Origin: Bacteroidota bacterium
GTDB lineage: Bacteria > Bacteroidota > Bacteroidia > Bacteroidales > JAAUTT01
Direction of reading: 5' to 3'
Assembly (NCBI GenBank): GCA_020048915.1
Contig: JAIFLU010000225.1
Span: 1-34,369, forward strand
Length of the DNA: 34,369 nucleotides
Each line of letters begins with the position of its first letter. Positions within the stretch are counted from its first letter, which is position 1. The position numbers and the translations under genes are program-made. The notes under the pieces are model-generated. The model saw only the letters and a list, made by a program, of their open reading frames with translations. It was not told the DNA's origin and searched no databases. This document shows, piece after piece, positions 1 through 6,679 of the stretch.

Positions 1-1041
1 AGTAGTTATAGGTTTGTCTATTCCTAGTTCATTGGATATCTCTTTTAAACCATCATTCAATTGTTTGGTAATTTTTCTAATCCTGTCCCTGACTTGAGAA
101 GGTTTAATAAAATCCTTCTTTAGGATTGGAAACAGATAGGGAACGCTTCTCCCTTTATACTTCATAATGATATTAGAAATTTCAGTGTTTATTTTAATTG
201 AGTATTCTATACTTGTCTTTGCTCGAATGTACGTTATACGGTTATTTATTATACTACTTTCCTTTAGTTTGGAGATATCAGTGATATTTGCACCATTAGC
301 ATAATAAGAGAATAGAAACATATCTTTTGAAAACTCTCTTCTAGGATTAGTTGGGCAGTAACTTTTAATTAACTCCAGTTCAGCATCATTTAAAACCCTG
401 TGCTTTGTTCGGGTAGTCATATTAGTAGCACTAAACCCCTTTGGATTAATTGTATTCTTAAAAGGATAGATATCATAATCTATAAGCTTCTCACCAATTG
501 CACAGTTAAAAATAATTGATGCAGTTCTAAAAATTACAGATTGGGAATTACCCTTCAACCCTTCTTTAACCATTTTTGCTTTTAGGTCCTTAAGTAAATC
601 GATGGTAATATCTTTAAATAAAAGGGTTGGATAGTACTTCTTAAACTTGCTAAGAGTGGCTTTATAGACATTAACATTCCCAAATCTTTCCTGTTCTTTT
701 AACCTGGCAATAATCATTTCTGTATAAGAATAGAAATCCGGGAGTATTATTACTTCCTGGGGTTTTTCTATTTGTTCGAAAAGTAGCCTAAAAGCTTGAA
801 ACCCTGTTAGCCTTTCATCTACCATCTTAATAATAGTTTTTTCAGCCAGAAGGATAAATTTCTGAATGACTTCATTTTCCTCCAGGAATTCTTTGGCTAA
901 TCTACCATTTTTAAACTGAGAAGGTTTAACCTTGATTCCAAGGTTTAAATAGTTTACTTTTCGGTTTTCAGTGAACCGGATTGCAAGATTTTGCTTTTCT
1001 CCTTGTAACTTCTTGGGATTCAATAAAATTTTAACTTCCAT
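1..1041 (-). CDS. Tyrosine recombinase/integrase, 3' end outside window
   Basis: This is the first 347 codons of a site-specific tyrosine integrase; the gene runs off the left edge. It starts at ATG 1041 (MEVKILLNPKKLQG). Residues about 1-100 look like the arm-binding N-terminal domain of Bacteroidota integrases (short beta strands, 'NLGIKVKPSQFKNGRL'). Residues about 105-210 form the SAM-like core-binding domain, and the catalytic domain starts near 225 ('HRVLNDAELELIKSYC'). The visible sequence stops at 'GIDKPITT', just before the expected box II (T-x-x-x-ARHSxAT), so the HxxR and Tyr residues lie outside. The box I region reads 'YYANGANITDI' (248-258), with no Arg. The start is about 80 bp from a tRNA-Ala 3' fragment, the usual place of an integrase beside its attachment site. 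It probably belongs to an integrative element extending left. The family is confident; the element type (prophage, ICE or island) is not visible. Confidence 0.9.
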   Translation of the reverse strand, partial: MEVKILLNPKKLQGEKQNLAIRFTENRKVNYLNLGIKVKPSQFKNGRLAKEFLEENEVIQKFILLAEKTIIKMVDERLTGFQAFRLLFEQIEKPQEVIILPDFYSYTEMIIARLKEQERFGNVNVYKATLSKFKKYYPTLLFKDITIDLLKDLKAKMVKEGLKGNSQSVIFRTASIIFNCAIGEKLIDYDIYPFKNTINPKGFSATNMTTRTKHRVLNDAELELIKSYCPTNPRREFSKDMFLFSYYANGANITDISKLKESSIINNRITYIRAKTSIEYSIKINTEISNIIMKYKGRSVPYLFPILKKDFIKPSQVRDRIRKITKQLNDGLKEISNELGIDKPITT

Positions 1042-1121
1042 AAGGGTAAAACATTAGGTACAACAAATAAGATTTTGTAGTCCGTTTTAATGTTTTAACT
1101 ACTTGATATACAGTCACTTGG

Positions 1122-1171
1122 CTTGCATGGCATGCAAGAGGTCATCGGTTCGACCCCGATATTCTCCACCA
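1122..1171 (+). other. attR-like site: detached 3' part of tRNA-Ala(GGC)
   Basis: These 50 bases fold as the 3' half of a tRNA. The anticodon arm is CTTGC (1122-1126), loop ATGGCAT with anticodon GGC at 1129-1131, and GCAAG (1134-1138). Then come a 5-nt variable region, a T-arm with 5-bp stem 1144-1148/1156-1160 and loop TTCGACC, the acceptor strand 1161-1167, discriminator A and an encoded CCA (1169-1171). No D-arm or 5' acceptor strand lies upstream: the sequence before 1122 is AT-rich and unlike a tRNA. A 3' tRNA segment next to an inward-pointing integrase is the known signature of integration into a tRNA 3' end. The intact tRNA-Ala should therefore be at the other end of the element, to the left of this window. 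It is not expected to yield a functional tRNA. Confidence 0.85.
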
Positions 1172-1180
1172 AATAAATAA

Positions 1181-1213
1181 AGGGTTTCAGCGATATGTTG
1201 AAGCCCTTTTTTG
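1181..1213 (+). terminator. Rho-independent terminator after the tRNA fragment
   Basis: An 8-bp stem GGGTTTCA (1182-1189) pairs with TGAAGCCC (1199-1206), with one G-T wobble, and is followed by six T (1207-1212). It begins 10 bases after the CCA end and is most simply the original terminator of the tRNA-Ala gene, left on the chromosomal side of the junction. Confidence 0.75.
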
Positions 1214-1359
1214 TTCAATCAATTCAATAGTCTCAAATAAACTGGGAAAGTTGAGGGGAAAGCAAATAATCAGTTTAGTATTTTTTTAACAATGAATATT
1301 TTTACCTATTTAATCCAATTCTTTTCGGTGACTCGAATCGGTAGTTAATATAAGCCGGG

Positions 1360-2908
1360 TTAATCATTCAAAGGGAATGTGAATTTAAATGTACTGCCTT
1401 TTCCCACTTCGCTTTCTACCCAAATTTTTCCGCCATGTTTTTCAACAAATTCTTTGCAAAGAACTAGCCCCAACCCTGATCCTTTTTCATCTGCCGTGCC
1501 AACTGTTGAATGCATTTGTGTAATATTAAACATGTTTTTTACTATTTCCGGCTTAATTCCAATTCCAGTGTCGGAGACCGAAATCAGGATGTTCAATTGA
1601 GTCTTTTCCGCAATAATTTCAATCCGACCTCCCGGGTTGGTGAACTTAAGAGCATTCGAAACAAGATTACGTAACACTGTTTTTAGCATATTTATATCGG
1701 CAAACACTGTTATTTCCTCTATTGAAATTGTATTTAATAGGATATTCTTTGCACTGGCGTTAGGTTTAAGAATCTCAACAACATCAAAAGCGATATCAGT
1801 AAATTTAATTTTTTGTGGTTCGTATGGTAATTTGCCTGATTGGGTCAATGTCCATGTTTATTAAATCTTCAAGTAAATTAAAAGTGTTTCGTGCCGAATG
1901 TCTTACAATCTTTATCTGCTCTTCAATTTTATCGATATCATAAATACGGATATTTTCGACCAATAAATCCAGATAACCCAATATTGAGCTAAAAGGACTT
2001 CGTAAATCGTGGGCAAGTATTGTTATAAAACGATCTTTGTCTGAATTCAACCCGAGTAACCGGTTAAGTTCTTTGTTGGTGGAGATTAGCTCAGATGCCC
2101 GTTTTTCTTTCTCTTCATTTTGAAATGCAAGTTCTTTATTGGCAATAATCAATTCTGCTGCACGCTTCTCTTTCTCCTCGTTTTGGTAAAGCAATTCTTT
2201 GTTTGCTATGATTAACTCATCGGCCCGTTTTTCTTTTTCCCTGTTTTGGTATGCCAGTTCCTTATTTGCGATGATTAATTCAGCAGCTCGCTTTTCTTTC
2301 TCCTCGTTTTGATAGAGTAGTTCTTTGTTTGCAATTATTAGCTCTTTTGCCCGATTCTCTTTCTCCTCATTCTGATAGGCAAGTTCCTTGTTGGCCATTG
2401 TTAACTCATCGGCCCGTTTTTCTTTCTCTCTGTTTTGAAAGGCAAGTTCCTTATTTGCAATGATTAATTCAGCAGCCCGCTTTTCTTTCTCCTCGTTTTG
2501 ATAGAGCAGTTCTTTATTGGCAATGATTAACTCTTTCGCCCGTTTTTCTTTTTCCTCATTCTGATAGGCAAGTTCTTTGTTTGCCATTATTAACTCATCG
2601 GCTCGCTTTTCTTTCTCTCTGTTTTGAAATGCGAGTTCTTTGTTAGCAATGATTAATTCATCTGCTCTTTTTTCTTTCTCCTGGGTTTGAAAGGAAAGTT
2701 CTTTATCGGCAATGACTAACTCATCAGCCCTTTTTTCTTTCTCAACCTCTTGATAAGCAAGTTCTTTGTCCGCAATAATTAATTCATCTGCTCTTTTCTC
2801 TATCTCTTTGTTTTGAAAATGAGCATTTATATTAATTAATTCATTTTGCTTTTTTAGTTCAGCAATCTGGTCTTCTAATTCCTCATATGTAGGTTTGTTG
2901 TGGTTCAT
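1360..2908 (-). pseudogene. Histidine kinase with coiled-coil repeats, frameshifted
   Basis: A cytoplasmic sensor histidine kinase read in two frames. The first part starts best at ATG 2908 (MNHNKPTYEELEDQ, the common start of such kinases; an in-frame TTG lies at 2929) and stops out of frame at 1805. The second part continues from about 1855 to the stop at 1360. Residues 35-286 are twelve 21-residue coiled-coil repeats. HisKA follows with phospho-acceptor His300 in 'AHDLRSP'. The second part has the N box ('[11 protein letters not shown]'), G1 ('DTGIGI') and G2 ('GSGLGL') of HATPase_c. One extra A at about 1855 breaks the frame: removing it gives '[16 protein letters not shown]', the conserved end of HisKA. 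No transmembrane or sensor domain is present. Either a real inactivating mutation or a single sequencing error; the conservation on both sides suggests the event is recent. Confidence 0.85.
2051..2806 (-). repeat. 12 tandem 63-bp repeats (coiled coil of the kinase)
   Basis: Twelve in-frame units of 63 bp (21 residues, exactly three heptads) with consensus E-K-E-K-R-A-D-E-L-I-I-A-N-K-E-L-A-F-Q-N-R. Units 4-6 and 7-9 repeat the same three variants in the same order ('MANKELAYQNEE', 'KELIIANKELLYQNEE', 'AAELIIANKELAF/YQNRE'), so a 189-bp block was duplicated above the basic repeat. The product would be a long rigid helix leading into the kinase domain. The repeat unit length keeps heptad phase when copies are gained or lost. 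Confidence 0.9.
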
Positions 2909-3035
2909 CGCAGTCTTTTTTTTGACCAAAACTGATGCCTTTATTTAAAGATCGAAGTTTACCGATTCTGTTGCTTAGAATAAAACCGATAAATAGCCGG
3001 CTGCCAAACAAAAAGCAGTTAAGTGTAAGTTAATT

Positions 3036-3119
3036 CTATTTATCCAAATAATTCTTCATTTTTTGTATTAATTCCATATCGTTTATCGGTTTTGTAATCA
3101 TAGTATCAAAAGATGATCC
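3036..3119 (-). pseudogene. Remnant of a response-regulator receiver domain
   Basis: Twenty-seven codons and a stop read GSSFDTMITKPINDMELIQK and then MKNYLDK. This matches the end of a receiver (REC) domain: the conserved Lys-Pro-Ile after beta-5 followed by the alpha-5 helix. An in-frame TAA lies immediately upstream, and the helicase gene ends 10 bp away, so the rest of the domain, including the phospho-acceptor Asp, is missing. It sits directly upstream of the broken histidine kinase, as expected for a lost partner regulator. The assignment rests on a short stretch. Confidence 0.6.
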
Positions 3120-3129
3120 GAGTTAAAAA

Positions 3130-5055
3130 TCAATTTGCCGGCAACTCGAAGGCGCTACGGTATGCGCCAATTTCGTTCACATAATCGAGTAGCTTGTCGT
3201 AAAACGGATGGCTGCAAATGGTGGAGCTATCGCCAATGATAACGAGTTTCTTCCGGGCGCGGGTCATGGCAACGTTCATCCGGCGGGTATCGGACAAAAA
3301 GCCAATTTCTCCTTTTTCGTTCGACCGCACCAGGCTGATGTAAATAATGTCGCGTTCCTGTCCCTGAAAGGAATCTACAGTGTTGATGTTCAAAAGGGCG
3401 GAAATATGTTCGGTGATCCTACCCTCTACAACCATGGCATCCCTGAGTTGCGAAACTTGTGCTTTGTAAGGGGAGATTATTCCGATATTCGTCACTTCCC
3501 TCAGTTTGTCCATTGCCTCCAGTTCGCTGGTATAGCGGTTGAAATGGCGGATTAATAAATCAGCTTCTTCCTTATTATATGTACTGTACGTGTCTCCATC
3601 GACCTGTTCAAAAAAACCACTTCCCGCAGTGTCTATAAATTCTAACGGAAGATCGTCGGGAAACAGTTTCCAGTTGGCCACCCTCGCGTTCGCAACGAGC
3701 TGATTTTTATAAAATTGCCGGCTCGAAAATGTCATGATGTTGGTATTCATGCGGTACTGCTCCGTAAGCATTACATCGGCTTTGTTGCGGTCGATTGCTT
3801 TTTCGAACAATGTTATGCTGAGGCCTGCTCGAGAGGCATCGACTGATTTTATGGTAGGGGGGAGCTGACAGTGATCGCCGGCAAATATTACCCGGTCAGA
3901 TTTTATAATGGGGATCCACGATGCTGGTTCGAGGGCTTGTGCAGCCTCGTCGATAAATACGGTGCGGAAGCGTTTCCCTTTGAGGACATAACTGGCGGCC
4001 CCAACCAATGTAGAGGCAATTACCGGAGTTTTGGAAATAATATCGTTTGAGATAAAGAACGACAGTTGTTCGGCTTCGTCTTTAAGTTTATCGGCTTCCT
4101 CAAAAAGTGACTTTCGCTGTTGCCGTTCTGCGAATCCGTAATGCCTTTTGTATTTATGCGCCAGGTTGCGGAATTCCTCGGCCTTTTTTCGGATAACTTT
4201 CAGGTCTTTGTAATAGGGGTGATGGGCAATGCGCGCATCGAGGGTTTTACTTAGCAGCTCCTGTGTAACGCGTGCCGGATTACCAATGCGTAATACTTCC
4301 ACCTGCTGCTCGCTTAGTTTCTCAACTAAAAGGTCAACCGCCGCGTTGCTCGGGGCGCAAACAAGCACATGTTCTTCCTCTTTGAGTACTTGCAATATAG
4401 CGTGTACTAAGGTGGTGGTTTTGCCAGTTCCCGGAGGGCCGTGGATAATGGCCACGTCGGAGGCTTTGTTTACAAGGTTTAAGGCTTTGTTCTGATTTTC
4501 GTTTAAAGCCGCTATATTTATAGGATATACAGCCGCAAACAACGCTTCTGTTTCCCCAAGCAACACGTTTTTTATCCGACTGATGCGATCTTCTTTGGTA
4601 TGGATAAGAAACGAAACGGCGGTTTCCATTTCGCGATATGAGTTCTCGTCAAAAAGGAGCTGTACCCCGATGTGTCCACGGTATATCCAGTCGGGAAGGT
4701 CGTCGTTGTTCAGGGTAATAAGCATTTCCTGTTCTTTTACCTGGTTTACCACTCCGTTTACAAAGTCTTCTTTATCGTTATCTGCATTCGAAAACAGGCT
4801 GATAAGCTTGCCCGATTGAAAAAGATGAGACTCCAGATGTTCTTTGGGACGCGATACGCGAACCAATAGCCGTTCGCCCGAATCGAAACTTGTTTTTTCG
4901 ATTTTTACCGGATACCAGCACAAGCCCTGCTTTTTTCGCTCGGCAAGAGAGGTGCCCGTCATTTTTGCTTTATATTGTGATAACTCAGCCTCCTTTTCCT
5001 GTTTCAAAAGCGACCGGAGTGTTTTTAATTCTTCCTCAATGTTTCGTTGCGCCAT
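3130..5055 (-). CDS. UPF1/IGHMBP2-like superfamily 1 helicase
   Basis: A 641-aa SF1 DNA/RNA helicase. Walker A is 'GPPGTGKTT' with Lys212, Walker B is 'FIDEAAQALEP' with Asp369-Glu370 (the DEAA form typical of the UPF1-like group). Later motifs are 'AGDHCQLPPTI' (III), 'EQYRMN' (IV), 'NTVDSFQGQERDIIYISLVRS' region (V) and 'NVAMTRARKKLVIIGD' (VI). Residues about 1-190 form the beta-barrel and stalk region found before the ATPase core in IGHMBP2-like proteins, with a coiled coil at the N-terminus. The length is normal for bacterial family members. The ATG at 5055 is supported by the 'MAQRNIEEELKTLRSLL' start. The cellular substrate is unknown. It stands alone, with a possible promoter at 5075-5082 and a long non-coding stretch upstream. 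Confidence 0.93.
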   Translation of the reverse strand: MAQRNIEEELKTLRSLLKQEKEAELSQYKAKMTGTSLAERKKQGLCWYPVKIEKTSFDSGERLLVRVSRPKEHLESHLFQSGKLISLFSNADNDKEDFVNGVVNQVKEQEMLITLNNDDLPDWIYRGHIGVQLLFDENSYREMETAVSFLIHTKEDRISRIKNVLLGETEALFAAVYPINIAALNENQNKALNLVNKASDVAIIHGPPGTGKTTTLVHAILQVLKEEEHVLVCAPSNAAVDLLVEKLSEQQVEVLRIGNPARVTQELLSKTLDARIAHHPYYKDLKVIRKKAEEFRNLAHKYKRHYGFAERQQRKSLFEEADKLKDEAEQLSFFISNDIISKTPVIASTLVGAASYVLKGKRFRTVFIDEAAQALEPASWIPIIKSDRVIFAGDHCQLPPTIKSVDASRAGLSITLFEKAIDRNKADVMLTEQYRMNTNIMTFSSRQFYKNQLVANARVANWKLFPDDLPLEFIDTAGSGFFEQVDGDTYSTYNKEEADLLIRHFNRYTSELEAMDKLREVTNIGIISPYKAQVSQLRDAMVVEGRITEHISALLNINTVDSFQGQERDIIYISLVRSNEKGEIGFLSDTRRMNVAMTRARKKLVIIGDSSTICSHPFYDKLLDYVNEIGAYRSAFELPAN

Positions 5056-5074
5056 TCCTAAAAAATAATAGCCG

Positions 5075-5082
5075 CAAAAATA
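5075..5082 (-). promoter_or_regulatory. Possible -7 element of the helicase gene
   Basis: On the minus strand this reads TATTTTTG, matching the Bacteroidota -7 consensus TAnnTTTG, 20 bp before the helicase ATG. I see no TTG at the expected -33 spacing, so support is weak. Confidence 0.35.
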
Positions 5083-5122
5083 GAGAAAATAAATTGGCTA
5101 AAGAGAAGGCACTAAAAATTGA

Positions 5123-5405
5123 GTGTACGACAAAATTCCCAAATGGGTAATTTCAGTTTTTCAGTTATCAAATGTTTTTTGAAATCCTGAAAGAATTTAA
5201 TGGCAATAGCCCTGAATGGAATCCGGGGTGAAATACCGATAACGGACAACAACCCTGCAAAGAGTTGAATATCTGAAATGAACAAATTCAACCCTTTGCA
5301 GGGTTGTAAAACCGATCTTTCCCGTACCCCCTGAGTGGAACTCAGGGCTATTCATATTCAACCACTTCGTGGTTAATTTTTCAAAAGGGGAATTTTGTCG
5401 TACAC
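5123..5405. repeat. MITE-like element with 18-nt perfect inverted ends
   Basis: The 18 bases at 5123-5140 (GTGTACGACAAAATTCCC) are the exact reverse complement of 5388-5405. Inside lie two nested imperfect inverted repeats: outer arms 5206-5226 and 5329-5351 ('AGCCCTGAATGG', 'CAGGGCTAT' regions) and inner arms 5250-5271 and 5284-5306 (CAACCCTGCAAAG / CTTTGCAGGGTTG). A small hairpin AACCAC-TTC-GTGGTT lies at 5360-5374. Just outside, CTAAAAATTGA (5112-5122) and CCTAAAATTGA (5408-5418) could be a diverged target duplication. There is no coding capacity. This resembles a non-autonomous mobile or REP-like palindromic element; a partner transposase is not visible. It explains most of the first third of the gene-free stretch 5056-6131. 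Confidence 0.65.
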
Positions 5406-5495
5406 CCCTAAAATTGAAAGTGTTTTGAGAAAGGTTTGACATTGAAAGTTCAATAGAAAAGCCCACTGGTGATTGAGAGCGAAGTCCTGCTTTTC

Positions 5496-5875
5496 GGGTC
5501 TACCCTTCGACTCCGCTCCGGGTGACATGTTTATTCTCATCGAAAAAGTAAACTGGTCATTCTGAGCGAAGTCGAATGAATGATGAGTGGATGAAAGCAC
5601 CAAGCCTCAAATTTCCCCTTTGAGCTCCTCCCTTTGAACTTATATTCTCTTCCGATTATCGTCCCGGGTCTAACCTTCGACTCCTCTGGGTGACATGTTT
5701 ATTCTCATCGAAAAAGTAAACTGGTCATTCTGGGCGAAGTCGAATGAATGATGAGAGGATGAAAGTATCATGCCTCAAATTTTCCCTTTGAGCTTTGAGC
5801 TCCTCCCTTTGAACTTATATTCTCTTCCGATTATCGTCCCGGGTCTACCCTTCGACTCCGCACCTGGTGACATGT
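5496..5875. repeat. Tandem repeat of about 170-175 bp, 2.2 copies
   Basis: Copies start with GGGTCTA[AC]CCTTCGACTCC at 5496, 5666 and 5841; the third ends after about 35 bases. Each full copy carries a 'GTGACATGTTTATTCTCATC' segment, a 'CATTCTG[AG]GCGAAGTCGAATG' segment and a 'CCTTTGAACTTATATTCTC' segment, in the same order. The second copy has a small internal duplication (CTTTGAG twice), giving it 175 rather than 170 bp. The units contain the GAGCGGAGTCGA-type hairpin motif seen elsewhere in the window. I see no gene here; short open frames across it are produced by the repeats. Confidence 0.8.
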
Positions 5876-5950
5876 GCGCTATTAATAGAATTCGAAATTC
5901 GCTAAAAAAACCTACCGATCATAAGGATGATAGAAGGTGCATAAAAAACA

Positions 5951-6056
5951 ATTTTTCTGCGCATCTCTGCGAAAGCTTTACGCACCTTTGCGTTATAGTT
6001 TTTAGGCTATTACGCGGAGTTACGCTGAGAATTGCAGAGGTTCGCAAAGAAAAAAA
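5951..6056. repeat. Imperfect long palindrome, 'ctctgcg' type
   Basis: The left arm ('TTTTTCTGCGCATCTCTGCG', 5952-5971, continuing to 'TTTGCGT') is imperfectly complementary to the right arm (6012-6056, 'ACGCGGAGTTACGCTGAGA' ... 'GAGGTTCGCAAAGAAAAAA'). The arms share the periodic CTCTGCG/TACGC words typical of dispersed intergenic repeats in Bacteroidota. It fills most of the rest of the gap before the DUF3795 gene and has no coding signal. Confidence 0.5.
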
Positions 6057-6131
6057 GTCTGATTGCTTCTATGCAATAGCATCACACCTTTTATTTACCA
6101 ATACATCGTAGTTTTCCAATTACACCTTATG

Positions 6132-6470
6132 CTAATTCAACGACTTTAAATTTGCCAGTGCTTCGGGCACATATTGATGAAGATTTTCCAGAAGGGAGCA
6201 GGTTTCCAATTTGTCGCAATCGGCGCAGGTTTTAAACCCGTTTGATTTAACACAATTCCTTATTTCACATTGACTGCAATGTCCAAATTTTACTCCTGCT
6301 TCCCTGCAACCGGTGCAATTAATCATTTCGGGTGTGATGCCCTGGGCTTTGTGTTGTACTTTCCATTTTTCGGCTGTTTGGCTGCGCAATTCGTCGTCAT
6401 CTGAAATGGTGGCAATTCTTGCATCGCAAGTAGCACAATCCAAACCGCAGCATGCAATTAGTTTTTCCAT
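6132..6470 (-). CDS. DUF3795 cysteine-rich protein
   Basis: A 112-aa soluble protein of the DUF3795 family. The N-terminus carries the family signature 'ACCGLDCATCDA', and further cysteine clusters follow: 'CTGC' near 55, 'CSQCEIRNC' near 68 and 'CADCDKLETC' near 85. The spacing suggests one or more bound metal ions or clusters, but this is inferred from the cysteines alone and the family has no established function. The start at 6470 (MEKLIACCGLDC) is fixed by the signature. The neighbours are unrelated and the gene appears to stand alone. Confidence 0.85.
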   Translation of the reverse strand: MEKLIACCGLDCATCDARIATISDDDELRSQTAEKWKVQHKAQGITPEMINCTGCREAGVKFGHCSQCEIRNCVKSNGFKTCADCDKLETCSLLENLHQYVPEALANLKSLN

Positions 6471-6618
6471 TGATATCTGTTTTTAGTAGGTTAGTATTGG
6501 TAAGCTAAAGTATGAAAAAAAATATTGATTATTTTTATTTTCAAATGCATTCAAATTTTCAGGATAAGGGTTGTTATTAAGCAATTTTTTTGATGGTTAG
6601 CCGGCGTTGTTCATAAAC

Positions 6619-6660
6619 AAAAAAAAGCTGCCTGTCTAAAAGATTTTAGCAGGCAGCTTT
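6619..6660 (-). terminator. Rho-independent terminator of the M16 peptidase gene
   Basis: AAAGCTGCCTG (6624-6634) and CAGGCAGCTTT (6650-6660) form a perfect 11-bp stem. Read on the minus strand, it is followed by a run of T (complement of the A run 6619-6626). It begins 20 bp after the stop codon at 6680. Confidence 0.88.
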
Positions 6661-6679
6661 GGGTTACTGATTCGTTTCT

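Noticed and set aside
1122..1171. A complete tRNA-Ala gene
   Set aside because: The 5' acceptor strand and D-arm are missing upstream; only the 3' half is present, so it is an attachment-site remnant.
2051..2806. CRISPR array
   Set aside because: The repeats are contiguous, in frame and coding, with no spacers; they encode a coiled coil.
5197..5603. Two overlapping minus-strand open frames
   Set aside because: Both cross the inverted repeats of the MITE-like element and the start of the tandem repeat; the translation follows palindromic DNA and not protein-like sequence.
5770..6111. 113-codon open frame on the plus strand
   Set aside because: It runs across the tandem repeat and the palindrome at 5951-6056, has low-complexity composition and no family motif. 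It is a product of the repeats.
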